Source of the DNA: Halichondria panicea
Lineage: Eukaryota > Porifera > Demospongiae > Suberitida > Halichondriidae
DNA length: 64,000 bases
Direction of reading: 5' to 3'
NCBI RefSeq assembly: GCF_963675165.1
Contig: NC_087388.1
Coordinates: forward strand, 6,233,651 to 6,297,650
Numbering within the stretch: the first letter of the stretch is position 1; the number at the start of each line of letters is the position of its first letter. Made by a program: the position numbers and the translations under genes. The notes under the pieces were generated by a model. It saw nothing but the letters and a program-made list of their open reading frames with translations. It searched no databases and was not told the origin of the DNA. Shown here piece after piece: positions 46,843 through 60,315 of this stretch.

Positions 46843-47320
46843 CTATAGCTACACAGTATCATCATTATATGTGTAGAACTAACTTAATTTAGGTTACTCT
46901 ACTATCTTCGATTGTAGGTCGCATAAATTACATTGTTTCTTGCGGCCTGGAATCGAGGCTGTGGTTTGACCTCTATTTAAGACACAACATAAACAAATAA
47001 TTGTCAACGCAGCAGTTGCTACTTTTAGAGGTCATAAAATTGGAAAAGATCGAGGGTGTCAAATATTTGGAGGGTTGCTTTAAATCGAATAAGCACGGTA
47101 TTCCGTGAAAACCTTTCTAACGATCAATCCGCGAAAGTTTATACCCTCAAAATATACCCGCTATATGGTAGAATATACATGTATGTCATACAAGTATCAT
47201 CATAGATTATAACGACATAATAATTATAGACAATGACATTGCTCATGCTGCATACTGAGATGAGTACCAATATGTTACTCGCTATAATTATGGTACACCT
47301 GTAACATGCTGTACACTATT

Positions 47321-47738
47321 GCAGAGGTATAAATAACAGTCGGTCACCGGTCAATTTCTGAGCAATTAGCGTATTTAACCGGCCATTTAGCTACTTGCTC
47401 GGTCATAGTGTCCTAGCATGCAAAGATTGAAGGCCAAAGGTCATATTTATGATGCGCATGCGCACTAAAATAATGATCTCAAAACAGCCATGTGTCTTTG
47501 TTCATTGCACAAGAGGAGGCCTAGATATTTATATAGCTATGAAGCAGAGTGACAAGACGACTAGGTAAGCTTCTATTTTATGATCTAAGCATTACTTTAC
47601 CTTCCATAAACATAGAGATTACTAAGGACATTGCATGGGTAATTTAGTGTCCGACCAATATCACCTGATGGCAGAACAAAATGTATTATGTTAGGACAAC
47701 TTGTCAGGACAATCCAGATGTGCTATTTATACCTCTGC
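47321..47738. mobile_element. Inverted-repeat element between TRAF-like 6 and GASZ-like exon 2
   Basis: Ends GCAGAGGTATAAATAACAG and TGCTATTTATACCTCTGC are complementary with one mismatch, about 418 bp apart. Each is flanked by TATT. No coding capacity. The equivalent spot in other units lacks it. Confidence 0.65.
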
Positions 47739-50611
47739 TATTTGTGCATCCAGTGATATGCCCAAAACTTTGTTCAACAACAAAGTTGCCTCTTACAATA
47801 ATTATAGCCTAAGAGGCCGTTTTATATAATGGTAGTTATTTTTGTGTAGAGGTAACCGCTTATATAGCACCGACCAGTGTGGGCACATCCCGTGTAAGAA
47901 TCCCCACCCACCCACTCACTGTTAGAGTCGGCCCCTCTCTCCAGCAACAGCTCCACCATCTCCTCACCACCTGTGTCACACGCGTGCAATAATGCAGTCC
48001 ATCCACTGCTCAGTTGCTCATTCACATTAAAACCTGTACAAATAGCAGATTTTGACACTTTGAATGACCATAACTTAAGTGCTGTTGGTCCAATTTCAGA
48101 TATTTTACAATTTTCTGGCAGCTCAAAGCGAGCTCTTTCAAATGGTGTATTAAAATGAGAGTTTATTTTCGAGGCTGATTTTAACAAAAAAGCGTGGGCT
48201 ATAGGTGGGGGAAAAGTGCAAATTTGGGTCCGACTAAAAATATTGAGTTGAATATACCATCTGATAGTGTTTTTTCTCAGCTTTTAGAAAATCACAACGT
48301 CATTGCGATAAGACTAACGGAACTAAAGTTATGGGCCCAAACAGTGTACTAAGTAGCTCACCTGAATCTAGTATTGCATGGACCCTTTCCAGGTTACCCC
48401 TAGTGACAGCCAATCCCCTTGTTCCATCAGTCTGCTCTGTTCCTGCGGATCCGTATCAAACAAGACACATCCCTTTCTGTACTTTGACCTCGGGTTGTCT
48501 CCTCCTGTAGAGTTTCTGCTTCGAGGGTTGTTCATCTTTGGTTTATGTGGAAGATTTGGAGAGAATCTGCTCTGCTTGTACTTGATGGTCGTCGGCTGTG
48601 TTGCAGCTGATGATTTGATAGCATCAATCTCAGAACTGAGTGGCTTGCTTTCGACTTATCACTAGGTGGGGGGGAATCCCCTCCGACAATAAACCCATTT
48701 TGTTTAGGTTCGGTATCATTGTCTGTAATAATCGTACTAGCATTGCTGACAGGGGGAGGTGCATCCATCGCCACCACGTCTTTATCAGTAGCCAGATCAC
48801 TGGTGGCTGCTCCATTGTTGATGTTGTTATTGTTAGTCGGCTTCTTGGTTATTGTCATCACAGGTTCATAGTCCAAGTCTCCAGGTGATTGACAATCTCC
48901 AAAGTCAAACCCATCATCATCTTCAAAATTACTGTACAGACCATATCCTCCCTCTGGTAGGTAGCTCATACTGATGTTCTGTACTGTGGAAGGCTTCTAA
49001 TCTGCTTAGCTTAGCTTTGTGCATGCACATTTGCAGTCCGGCCACGCCCCTCTCCAATTTGTCCAACACGTGGGTTGTGGTATTTCTAAATGGTGCCCAT
49101 TTATTCTATCCAGAGCCCACCATACAAAATGTACATTGTACACACTCTTCCTAACCCTAACCTACAGTACTATGATATTATAGTATATACTTCACTGCTT
49201 TACATTCTGTCCATTGTATCGCCATGCTTACAATACACTGATGCTTTGTGTGTAAATCACTGATACTGAAACTGAACAGTCTAATTGAATTGGTGCCGAA
49301 AACCAATAGAATCTCCTCCAGTTTTAGTTCTTATTCAGATTGTCAGCTTCGTCTTCTTTGAAGAACAGTTTCCTTGTTGACTGGTAGAACATCGATTTAG
49401 AGCATCAGTCGTGGAACTGACAGCAGCTTGTTTGTTTCGTTTCTTCGTGGTAATCAATCCAGGAAAAAAGGGGATTTCAATGACTCACTAACAACTGTGC
49501 CGCCTGGAGGTGACCTTTACTGGCCGCCAGACAAAGTGCCTGTGTGTGGGTGGGTGGGTGTGTGTGTGGGGGGGAGCATTGAATTCAGGCAATCACATAA
49601 TTATCGTTAACTACATTTGTGCAGCAATAGTCTCCCTACAGCTAGAATGAATTCTATAAAATTGTTCGTGCACCTTCTGAAGTAAGTTGCTTATGGTCTC
49701 TTAAATAGATTACTGAAACACTTTTTGGAAGAAAGGCTAGTATACAAACTGTAGTATTATTGTTTTGCAACAAACTAAGCCAAGCATTGACATAATAATT
49801 GCACTCACTGTCCACTCCCTGGAGTCTTGCTTGTGTATGTCAGCCTCGGCAGAGAGGAGCAGCTCCACTAGAGGCAGGTGGCCATTCTGACTGGCATAGA
49901 GCAGGGGGGACATCTGGTGCCTGTGTGTGTGTTTCAATAACCAGGGCGGATCAAGGTGTGTGTGCTTGGAGACTCTTTCATCAGCCATAACTTCAGTACC
50001 CGTTGATCCAATGTCAACAATTTTCTGCTGAAAGCTTAGAAAGAGACCTTTCAAAGGATGTCATCAACATTATGAGATAAAAATAATTTGGCTATATCAT
50101 GGAATTGTCCCATGGTTCAAGGCTGAAAAATAACAAATTATTTCCTCAACAAAATTTGTCTTTCTAAGCTTTAATATTGGATCAGTATGGCTGTTGAGAA
50201 ATAATATTACGCACTTTTAGGGGAAATTGTATAACGGTATTTAGCAAAAATGAATCTATATGGAAAATATTCTCTCACCTGTCGGATAGGTACTGACCTT
50301 TGCCCCCTTGTTGAGTAGGCACAGGAGACGAGGCCCTCCCTCCGAGTCACACTCTTGTGAGCACACACCGCCATCAGAGCCGTGTAGTAGTCTGTGTGGG
50401 TGTGTCGGTGGGTGTGTGTGGAGGGGGAGGGATAATCAGCACAGATATTAGACTTAATAAATACATACGTGTCCGTTATATGAATACTATAAGGCCACAA
50501 AGCATATTTATATGCCACCCACACACCACACTAAGCCATTGTCTAGTCACATGATGTCCATTTGTTTGCTAAGTGTACGTGTATAGCTGCACAGTTAGTT
50601 TGGAACTAAAC

Positions 50612-52048
50612 ATGAATAAGCTATCACTGAATGAAGGAGGTTATGACTACAAGTTCATAGAAGAACCTGCAGACTCTCTCAAGTGTCTCATCTGTCTGCT
50701 AGTAGTTAGGGAGCCACAACAACATGGCGGCTGTGGGAAGCTATTCTGTAAAGTGTGTATTGACAAGCACAAGACCCTCAGAAATACCTGTCCACACTGT
50801 AGAAGACCACTCTTGCAAACGGGGCTTTTCCCTGATCTTAGAAGTGAGTAAATCTTTACATGAAAAATTAATGTGCTACACGTACGTGAGAGCTAGAGTA
50901 CATGTAGCTATTCTACTGAATATGGCTACCATTATACATGTATACATTGAATAAAATATGCTATAACATTGTTTTGTTTTGTAGGTGAGCAGGAAGTGAA
51001 GTCTCTGCTGGTTCATTGTCCAACAGCCTGTGAATGGAATGGAGAGCTTCGATCACTAGAAGATCACATGCAGAAAGTCTGTGAGAATGCTATAGTTCCT
51101 TGCCCAAATGGTTGTAGCAATGGCAAAACAAAGATGATGCGAAAAAACGTTGATTTTCATATCCTAACTAACTGCCCGAATCGATCACATTCGTGTACAA
51201 AATGTCAGAATGTGATGGAGTTTAGGAATGCCATAAGCCATGAACTAAACGAGTGCCCCAAGAGACGGTACACATGCCCACACTGCAATGAAGCTGGTGT
51301 GTATGATGAGAGAACTACTACACATCTGGAAGTCTGTCCTAGAGTAGAGATAACATGCAAAAAATGCTCACTACAAATCATTCGCTGTGACGAATCATGT
51401 CATCCTTTGTTCTGCCTGAATGAACCAGTTCGCTGCACATACTACAACATTGGCTGTAAAGAGAAGCCTCTAAGAAAAGATGTAACTAAACACGAGGAGA
51501 ATGCTCAGCTTCACCTTTCACTAGCAACTAAAGAAGTCTTGAGGCTAAATAAAATACAATTCCGGAAAGATGCACTGACATTCAGAATGAATAAGTTTGA
51601 AAAACATAACTTAAAAAAAAACAAATTTTATAGCCCTCCTTTCCACACCTCAGAAGCAGGTTACAAGATGTGTATCCGTGTATATGCCAATGGTCTTGGT
51701 GATGGTAAGGGCACTCATGTTACAGCGAGTGCCCATCTCATGAAAGGAGACAATGATGACTCTCTGTCCTGGCCGTTTACTGGGACAGTCACAGTCGAGC
51801 TACTCAACCAACTGGAGGACAAGAACCATCGCAAGGAGACACTCACATTCCCAGCAAACGATGATGTCAGTGAGAGAGTGGTGAATAATGAGAGAGGGGA
51901 AGGATGGGGCTACCCTGACTTCATCTCCCACGCTGACCTCGTTCACAAGCCTCTTACAAACACCCAGTACCTCAAAGACGACACTCTAATATTTCGAGTA
52001 TCTGCAGAAGCTCCTGACTACAAGCCATGGCTGGAGTGTACTAATTGA
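50612..52048 (+). CDS. TRAF-like protein 7 (second exon identical to TRAF-like 3)
   Basis: Exons 50612..50843 and 50985..52048, 431 residues. The N terminus is four residues shorter (MNKLSLNEGG). The second exon encodes the same residues as TRAF-like 3, and the nucleotides match throughout the stretches compared. This continues about 600 bp into the 3' flank. The first exon and intron differ and lack the MITE. The upstream motif is at 50542. Confidence 0.9.
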
Positions 52049-52302
52049 CTATATATTATAGTTACAGTACCACGTACGTGTAAGTAATTACCTGTGTACC
52101 AACTGATTGTAGGACAGTTAAGTTTTGTGTCATATATATATTGCCAATAATTTATCTATAATAATACACATATTATTATAACAGTAATTATTATCATTCC
52201 TACATTATGGACTATAAACATGACATAAGATCACTATACCTGCTAATGCAGACAACACCTGGTCTATACAAACAACGACATGCTCAACTAACAAAGTCTG
52301 CA

Positions 52303-52483
52303 TACCGTATAGCGGGTATATATTTTTGCGGAAATGCCTTTAGAAAGGTTTCGCGGATTTAATTTTCGTGGAAAAGCGCCTTTTTGCAGCATGCATGCGG
52401 TATTAAATTCGCGGTTATAAATGTTCGCGGTACACGCCTAATCCACGACATTTATACCCTCGAAATATACCCGCTATACGGTA
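52303..52483. mobile_element. MITE of the TACCGTATAGCG family, copy shared with 36436-36616
   Basis: 181 bp, same sequence as 36436-36616, within the near-identical tract downstream of TRAF-like 7. Confidence 0.85.
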
Positions 52484-52788
52484 TACTGAGATGAGTACCA
52501 TGCATTAATTAAGACTCCCATAGCAGTATAGTATTATAATTACAGCCACTTCAGAGACGCACAGCACATTCTAACAGTCAAAGTACTATTTTACATGTAC
52601 GTTTTTATACACCAAATATATGTCAGATGTCAAGTACATTTTAAGTGAAATATACAAAATGAATACATGTATTTTATGAATTATTGTCGGGCTCCACAAA
52701 ATATTCATGAGGGGGAAACCCACATATTCTCTAGTCACATGATGTCTATTTTTGTTTGTCTATAGCTATATACAGTTTGGAACTAAAC

Positions 52789-54257
52789 ATGAATGGTCAA
52801 TTTTCTAGCCTATCAATCAATGAGGCCGAGGGAGGTTACGACTACAAGTTCATAGAAGAACCTGCAGACTCTCTCAAGTGTCTCATCTGTCTGCTAGTAG
52901 TTAGGGAGCCACAACAACATGGCGGCTGTGGGAAGCTATTCTGTAAGAGCTGTATAACTAAGTACAGGAGGAACGATTGTCCTCACTGCAGACAACCAAT
53001 CAGGGCATCTGGATACCAGCAATTCGGAGGAACTATCTTTAACGATTTTAGAAGTGAGTTAAAAGAGCTATACATGTAGAAATAGTACATAGTATAGACA
53101 CACATACAAGAGTTTCGATTCGTGTCTTTCCCTATATATAGTGGCCTGGCTCTCAAAACTTCCTGCACTTAAACATGAGAACGTTTCTATACCCCTATAC
53201 TATAATTATTCTAGGTGACCAAGAGGTGAAGTCTCTGCTAGTATACTGCACGACCAGCTGTGGTTGGCAAGGGGAGCTGCGATCAGTCGAAGATCACAAG
53301 CAAAACAAGTGCGAAAATAATATAACCCCATGCCCAAATGATTGCGGCTTCGCGCTTATAAGAAAAAATCTTCAGTTTCATCTTGCAACAGACTGCCTGA
53401 GGCGACTCACAAGCTGCCTAAAGTGTAAGCAAGAGATACAGTATCGAGATCTGGACAACCACATGGCAAGAAAGTGCCCCAAGAGACAGTACACATGCCC
53501 ACACTGCAATGAAGCTGGTGTGTATGATGAGAGAACTACTACACATCTGGACGTCTGTCCTAAAGTCAAGATCCCGTGTTATAAATGCTCGGGTACATTT
53601 TCTCGCTGCGATGAATCAAGTCATCCAGTATTTTGCCCTAATGAACCAGTTCAATGCAAGTACTACAGTATCGGCTGTGCAGAGAAGCCTCTAAGAAAGG
53701 ATAAGAGTACGCACGAAAAAAATGCACAGCTTCACCTTTCACTAGCAACAGAAGAGGTATTGAGGCTAAAGAAAGCACAGTTCTGGAAAAATGCTCTAAC
53801 ATTCAGAATTAAAAACTACAAGGTACTCGAATTAGAAGGAAAAGATTTTTATAGCCCTCCCTTCTTAACTTCAGCATCAGGCTACAAGATGTGTATACGT
53901 GTTGATACTAGTAAAGGCACTCATGTTTCAGTGTATGCCTATCTCATGAAGGGAGACAATGATGACTCCCTGTCCTGGCCATTCACTGGGAGAGTTACAT
54001 TTGAGCTACTCAACCAACTGGAGGATGATAACCATCACAAGTGGACAACCAGATTCTCAGCAGATAGTGTTTCCAGTCAGAGAGTGGTGGATCATGAGAG
54101 AGGGGGGAAAGGATATGGCCGGCCTAAGTTCATCTCCCACACTGACCTCGCTCACAAGCCTCTTACAAACACTCAGTACCTCAAAGACGACACTCTAATA
54201 TTCCGAGTATCTGCAGAAGCTCCTGACTACAAGCCATGGCTGGAGTGTACTAATTGA
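52789..54257 (+). CDS. TRAF-like protein 8, chimera of two subfamilies
   Basis: Exons 52789..53053 and 53215..54257, 435 residues. The upstream DNA and first residues (MNGQFSSLSINEAEGG) match TRAF-like 4. From the middle of the RING onward (CKSCITKYRRNDCPHCRQPI) and throughout exon 2 it is of the TRAF-like 5/9 type (GDQEVKSLLVYCTTSCGWQG). The 3' end (HKPLTNTQY, ending ECTN) and 3' flank return to the TRAF-like 4 type. The switches lie inside regions common to all copies, as expected from gene conversion or unequal crossing-over. The frame is intact and zinc ligands match the parents. The upstream motif is at 52730. Confidence 0.9.
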
Positions 54258-55151
54258 CTGTATAAAAATTAATAGCTACATTATCATAATTATACGTGTA
54301 GGAAAGTTGAACTAATTAATGGACCTGACTGTACATGTAATTTCTTTCAAATATCCATTGTATATACAAGTATCTTCATAGATTAAAATAATTATAAAAC
54401 GACATAATAAACTATCATAACAAGTGTTGCAAGCGTGCGCTTGCTAATGCCTCCCGCCATGTTTTGCTTTCGCTCTAAAAGTATTAGTGTTATAGTAGTT
54501 TCTATAATGAATTTTATATTAAAGTTAGCTTATCTATATAAAGTCACTGAGAAGAAAAGACTTATTTAAATGCATCTATTGTTGTTATTTAAGAAAATTG
54601 ATTCTTCCAGGATTTGTAGTTCAGTGTATATAATGTCTAAGAAGAAAAGACCTGTGTACATGCATATTATTATCTATATTGTTATATGGTAGTGTTTTGT
54701 GGCTTACCAGGCCCTCAAGACAAAGATGACTCTGCCAGGAGGATCTGGATCTTGGATATTATTTTCTCACACGTGGGGAATGAGCGCGCATGCGCATTAC
54801 ATCCACAGGAATAATTAAAGGGTGTGTCCAAAGGGATCATTTTCACAAATGACTACTGCTAGCTAGCTGTTTTAACAGATATTTTCTGAGTCTTGTAGCT
54901 AACAAAAAGCTAGCGCTTTAGTACAAGGCTAACTCATATGTTGAATAGAAAGTTTGTGCGAACAAATGATGCTATGAAAGATTCTAAAGAGGCTACAACA
55001 GCCTTCAATATGAGTCAAACTAGCCATAACTCGAGAAAGAAGCTTTAGTTTACTATTCCACGAATCAAAATCCAAGAGAACGTGGCTAGAAGTCTATAGA
55101 AACTGCTAGCTTTCGTCGCATTGCAACCGTTGAGCAGTTACAGCTGGAACA

Positions 55152-55189
<38 letters not shown>

Positions 55190-58100
55190 CAGCTTTACCG
55201 TATCCCTCGTGCGGCTACGCCTCGAGGCATAATTATTAACAATGACATTGCTCATGCTGCATAATGAGAAAAATAAGTTACTTGCTATTTATGGTACATT
55301 AGTAACACATGCATGCACACTAGTGTGTGTCCAGTGATGTGCCCAGAACAGAACTTTCAAAGTGGTGGCTTTAAATCCTCAATCTCAAAATCCAACAACA
55401 AAGTTGCCTCTTACAATAATTATAGCCTAAGAGGCGGTTTTATACAGTGATGGTTATTTTTGTCTATAGAGGTAACTGGTTATACAGCACCGACCAGTGT
55501 GGGAACATCCCGTGTGGGAACATCCCGTGTAAGAATCCCCACCCACCCACTCACCTTTATGAGTGTTAGGGTCGGCCCCTCTCTCCAGCAACATCTCCAC
55601 CATCTCCTCACGACCTGTGTCACACGCGTGCAATAATGCAGTCCATCCACTGCTCAGTTGCTCATTCACATTAAAACCTGTATAAATAGCAGATTTTGAC
55701 ACTTTGAATGACCATAACTTAAGTGCTGTTGGTCCAATTTCAGATATTTTACAATTTTCTGGCAGCTCAAAGCGAGCTCTTTCAAATGGTGTATTAAAAT
55801 TAGAGTTTATTTTCGAGGCTGATTTTAACAAAAAAGCGTGGGCTATATATAGGTGGAGGAAAAGTGCAAATTTGGGTCCCACTAAAAATATTGAGTTGAA
55901 TATACCATCTGATAGTGTTTTTTCTCAGCTTTCAGAAAATCACAACGTCATTGCGATAGGACTAACGAAACTAAAGTTATGGGCCCAAACAGTGTATAAG
56001 TAGCTCACCTGAATCTAGTATTGCATGGACCCTTTTCAGGTTACCCTTAGTGACAGCCAATCGAAGCTCCTCCCCTTGTTCCATCAGTCTGCTCTGTTCC
56101 TGTGGATCTGTATCAAATAAGACACACCCTTTTCTGTACTTTGACCTCGGGTCGTCTCCTCCTGTAGGATTTCGCTTTGAGGGTTACTCATCTTCAATTT
56201 GTGTGGGAGATTTGGAGAGAATCTGCTCTGCTTGTACTTGATGGTCGTCGGCTGTGTTGCAGCTGAAGATTTGATAGCATTAATCTCAGAATTAAGTGGC
56301 TTGCTTTCGACTTGATCACTAGGTGGGGGGGAATCCCCTCCGACAAAAAAACCCATTTTGTTTAGGCTCGGTATCATCGTCTGTAATAATCGTACTAGCA
56401 TTGCTGACAGGGGGAGGTACATCCATCGCCACCGCGTCTTTATCAGTAGCCAGATCACTGGTGGCTGCTCCATTGTTGATGTTGTTATTGTTAGTCGGCT
56501 TCTTGGTCATTGTCATCACAGGTTCATAGTCAAGTCTCCTGGTGATTGACAATCTCCAAAGTCAAATCCATCATCATCTTCAAAATTACTGTACAGACCA
56601 TATCCTCCTTCTGGTAGGTAGCTCATACTGATGTTCTGTACTGTGGAAGGCTTCTAATCTGCTTAGCTTTGTGCATGCACTTTTGCAGTCCGGCCACGCC
56701 CCTCTCCAATTTTGTCCAACACATGGTTGTGGTATTTCTAAATGGTGCCCATTTATTCTATCCAGAGCCCACCATACAAAATGTACATTGTACACATTCC
56801 TAACCTACAGTACTATGATATAGTATATACTTCACTGCTTTACATTCTGTCCATTGTATCGCCATGCTTACAATACACTGATGCTTTGTGTGTAAATCAC
56901 TGATACTGAAACTGAACAGTCTGGATACTGAAACTGAACAGTCTGGTGCCGAAAACCCGCAATATCTACCAAAACACAGTTACATTCCAGTAGAATTGTT
57001 ACTCGAAATGTTTTCATTCGCTGCCGTGTCCAACAGTACATTGTCCAAACTCAATGATGCCTTCCTTTCCATGAGGTGAGGCTGACTATCAGAGCACAGG
57101 GAGGAGTAACTTAACACACATCTCATAGCCATATTCTCTCGGTCATTTTGAGATTATTATCTCCTACAGTTTTTAGTTCTTATTCAGATTGTCAGCTTCG
57201 TCTTCTTTGAAGAACAGTTTCCTTGTTGACTGGTAGAACATCGATTTAGAGCATCAGTCGTGGAACTGACAGCAGCTTGTTTGTTTCGTTTCTTCGTGGT
57301 AATCAATCCAGGGAAAAGGGGATTTCACGGACTCACTAACAACTGTGCCACCTGGAGGTGACCTTTACTGGCCGCCAGACAAAGTGCCTGTGGGTGGGTG
57401 GGAGGGTGTGTGTGTGTGTGCGTGTGTGTGGGTGTGTATGTGTGTGTGTGTGTGTGTGTGTGGGGAGCATTGAATTCAGGCATCACATAATTAGCTTTAA
57501 CTACATTTGTGCAGCAATAGTCTCCCTACAGCTAGAATGAATTCTATAAAATTATTCGTGCACCTTCTGAAGTAAGTCGCTTATGGTCTCTTAAATAGAT
57601 TACTGAAACACTTTTTGGAAGAAAGGCTATATATATATATAAACTGTTGTTTTTGCAACAAACTAAGCCATGCATTGACATAATAATTGCACTCACAGTC
57701 CACTCTCTGGAGTCTTGCTTGTGTATGTCCGCCTCGGCAGAGAGGAGGAGCTCCACTAGAGGCAGGTGGCCATTCTGACTGGCATAGAGTAGGGGGGACA
57801 TCTGGTGCCTGTGTGTGTGTGCATGAATAACCGGGCGGATCTAAGTGTGTGTGTGTGTTTGGGGACGACCGTTGATCCAATGTAATACAATTTTCTGATT
57901 TTCTGAAATCTTAGAAAGAGACCTCTCAAACGGTGTCGATCCTCAGAGTATATATATTTGAGAGAAAAAATTAGAGCTGTCCATGGATATACATTTAGCC
58001 CATGGTCCAAGGCCGAAAATACAAATTATGCATTCGATGAAATTTTGAATTTTTACACATCATTTGAAACGTCTCTTTCTAAGCTTTCACGTTATATGGC

Positions 58101-58656
58101 TATTAAAATATTACGCACTCTTAGGGGAAATTGTATAATGGTATAATAAATATATTCTCTCATCTGTCGTATGTGTTGACCTTTGCACCCTTGTTGAGTA
58201 GGAGTCTGGCACACAAGACAAGGCCCTCCCTCCGAGTCACACTCTTGTGAGCACACACCGCCATCAGAGTGGTGTAGTAGTCTGTGTGGGTATGTGTGTG
58301 GGTGGGTGGAGGGGGGAATCAGCAGAAGCCAGAATATACATGTAATATAGTTATGTATCAGAGGAGGTACGACATGAGTACCTTGATTAGGTTTGGTCAC
58401 TTGTAAAATTGATCATTGTTGCATGTGACTAATTAACTCAATTTGAGGGTACTTGTGTCAGACCTCCTCATGTACTAGCCTCCTTCATAAGGCCTCAGAA
58501 AGGCCTGGGATCGAGGCTAGTCATGTACTAACGCGACAGCCACAAAGCATATTCATAAGGCCACCCACACACCACACCACACCACATTACACCACACCAT
58601 TGTCTAGTCACATGATTTATTTTATAAGTAAAGTGTAGCTAAACAGTTAACTAATA

Positions 58657-60124
58657 ATGAATGATCAATTTTCTAGCCTATCACTCAATGAGGGAGGTTA
58701 TGACTACAAGTTCATAGAAGAACCTGCAGACTCTCTCAAGTGTCTCATCTGTCTGCTAGTAGTTAGGGAGCCACAACAACATGGCGGCTGTGGGAAGCTA
58801 TTCTGTAAGAGCTGTATAACTAAGTACAGGAGGAACGATTGTCCTCACTGCAGACAACCAATCAGGGCATCTGGTTACCAGCAATTCGGAGGAACTATCT
58901 TTAACGATTTTAGAAGTGAGTTAAAAGAGCTATACATGTAGAAATAGTACATAGTATAGACACACATACAAGAGTTTCGATTCGTGTCTTTCCCTATATA
59001 TAGTGGCCTGGCTCTAAAAACATTTCCTGCACTTAAACATGAGAACATTTCTATACCCTTATACTATAATTATTCTAGGTGACCAAGAGGTGAAGTCTCT
59101 GCTAGTATACTGCATGACCAGCTGTGGTTGGCAGGGGGAGCTGCGATCAGTCAAAGATCATGAGAAAAACAAGTGTGAAAATAATATAACCCCATGCCCA
59201 AATGATTGCGGCATCACGCTTATAAGAAAATATCTTCAGTTTCATCTTGCGACAGAATGCCTAAGGCGACTCACAAGCTGCCTAAAGTGTAAGCAAGAGA
59301 TACAGTATCGAGATCTGGACAACCACACGGTAAGAAAGTGCCCCAAGAGACGGTACACATGCCCACACTGCAATGAAGCTGGTGTGTATGATGAGAGAAC
59401 TACTACACACGTAAGAGTCTGTCCTAGAGTCAAGATCCCGTGTTATAAATGCTCGGGTACATTTTCTCGCTGCGATGAATCACGTCATCCAGTATTTTGC
59501 CCTAATGAACCAGTTCAATGCAAGTACTACAGTATCGGCTGTGCAGAGAAGCCTCTAAGAAAGGATAAGAGTACGCACGAAAAAAATGCACAGCTTCACC
59601 TTTCACTAGCAACAGAAGAGGTATTGAGGCTAAAGAAAGCACAGTTCTGGAAAAATGCTCTAACATTCAGAATTAAAAACTACAAGGTACTCGAATTAGA
59701 AGGAAATGATTATAGCCCTCCCTTCTTAACTTCAGCATCAGGCTACAAGATGTGTATACGTGTTGATACTGGTAAAGCCACTCATGTTTCAGTGTATGCC
59801 TATCTCATGAAGGGAGACAATGATGACTCCCTGTCCTGGCCGTTCACTGGGAGAGTTACATTCGAGCTACTCAACCAACTGGAGGATGATAACCATCACA
59901 AGGAGACAACCACATTCACAGCAGACAGTGTTTCCAGTCAGAGGGTGGTGGATGGTGAGAGAGGGGGGACAGGACGTGGCCGGACTAAGTTCATCTCCCA
60001 CGCTAACCTCGATTACAATGCCGATAACAACACTCAGTACCTCAAAGACGACACTCTAATATTCCGAGTATCTGCAGAAGCTCCTGACTACAAACCATGG
60101 CTGGAGTGTACTAACTGTGTGTAG
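58657..60124 (+). CDS. TRAF-like protein 9 (second subfamily)
   Basis: Exons 58657..58915 and 59079..60124, 434 residues. Positional and sequence partner of TRAF-like 5, with the same RING type, GDQEVKSLLVYC start of exon 2 and ECTNCV end. Differences lie mainly in the first finger (MTSCGWQGELRSVKDHEKNK), in THVRVCPRVKIPC, and at the MATH start (LELEGNDYSPPFLTS). The upstream motif is at 58603. Confidence 0.9.
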
Positions 60125-60315
60125 TGGCGTTATTACATAGGACATGCAGTTACTAATTTGTGTGACATTGCCTATAATAGTATAGCTGAGCCAACGCATA
60201 TAATAATTATATAGTACTTTCATAAGCAATGACATGTTATTTGAACAAATAACACAGGCTGCACACTGAGATGAGTAGCTACCAATTAATAAGCTAGATT
60301 TCAAATAGTACCAAT

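Larger units (their letters stand above)
34500..46850. repeat. Segmental duplication, block A (TRAF-like 3-6 and GASZ-like fragments)
   Basis: Gene order and flanks match block B (50500-62900) at a steady offset: 15867 bp at exon 2 of TRAF-like 3, 15914 at the end of TRAF-like 4, 15993 at the end of TRAF-like 5, and 15970 at the start of TRAF-like 6. The unit probably extends to about 50400. Offsets drift through small indels. Confidence 0.85.
41335..48969 (-). pseudogene. GASZ-like copy 3, rearranged; hosts two TRAF-like genes
   Basis: Pieces on the minus strand: exon 1 48969..48362, exon 2 48033..47920, exon 3 twice (45032..44915 and 42301..42184), exon 4 41812..41701, and only the first 59 bp of exon 5 (41393 to about 41335). 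SAM, coiled-coil and anchor exons are absent. Exon 1 has a 1-bp deletion (near 48657) and a 10-bp deletion (near 48415). Exon 2 lost 9 bp including the old donor but keeps a new GTGAGT. The left-hand exon 3 lost its donor (AATGAG in place of GGTGAG). Two exon 3 copies flanking a TRAF-like gene indicate unequal crossing-over within the locus. Confidence 0.8.
49482..56626 (-). pseudogene. GASZ-like copy 4, truncated; hosts two TRAF-like genes
   Basis: Pieces on the minus strand: exon 1 56626..56009, exon 2 55677..55555 (intact length 123 bp), exon 3 50391..50279 (113 instead of 118 bp, out of frame), exon 4 49920..49809, exon 5 fragment 49539 to about 49482. Exon 1 shares two 1-bp deletions with copy 2 (near 56530 and 56172) and has an extra A run near 56346. 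Exon 1 and exon 2 closely match copy 2, as expected from the 16-kb duplication. Confidence 0.8.
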
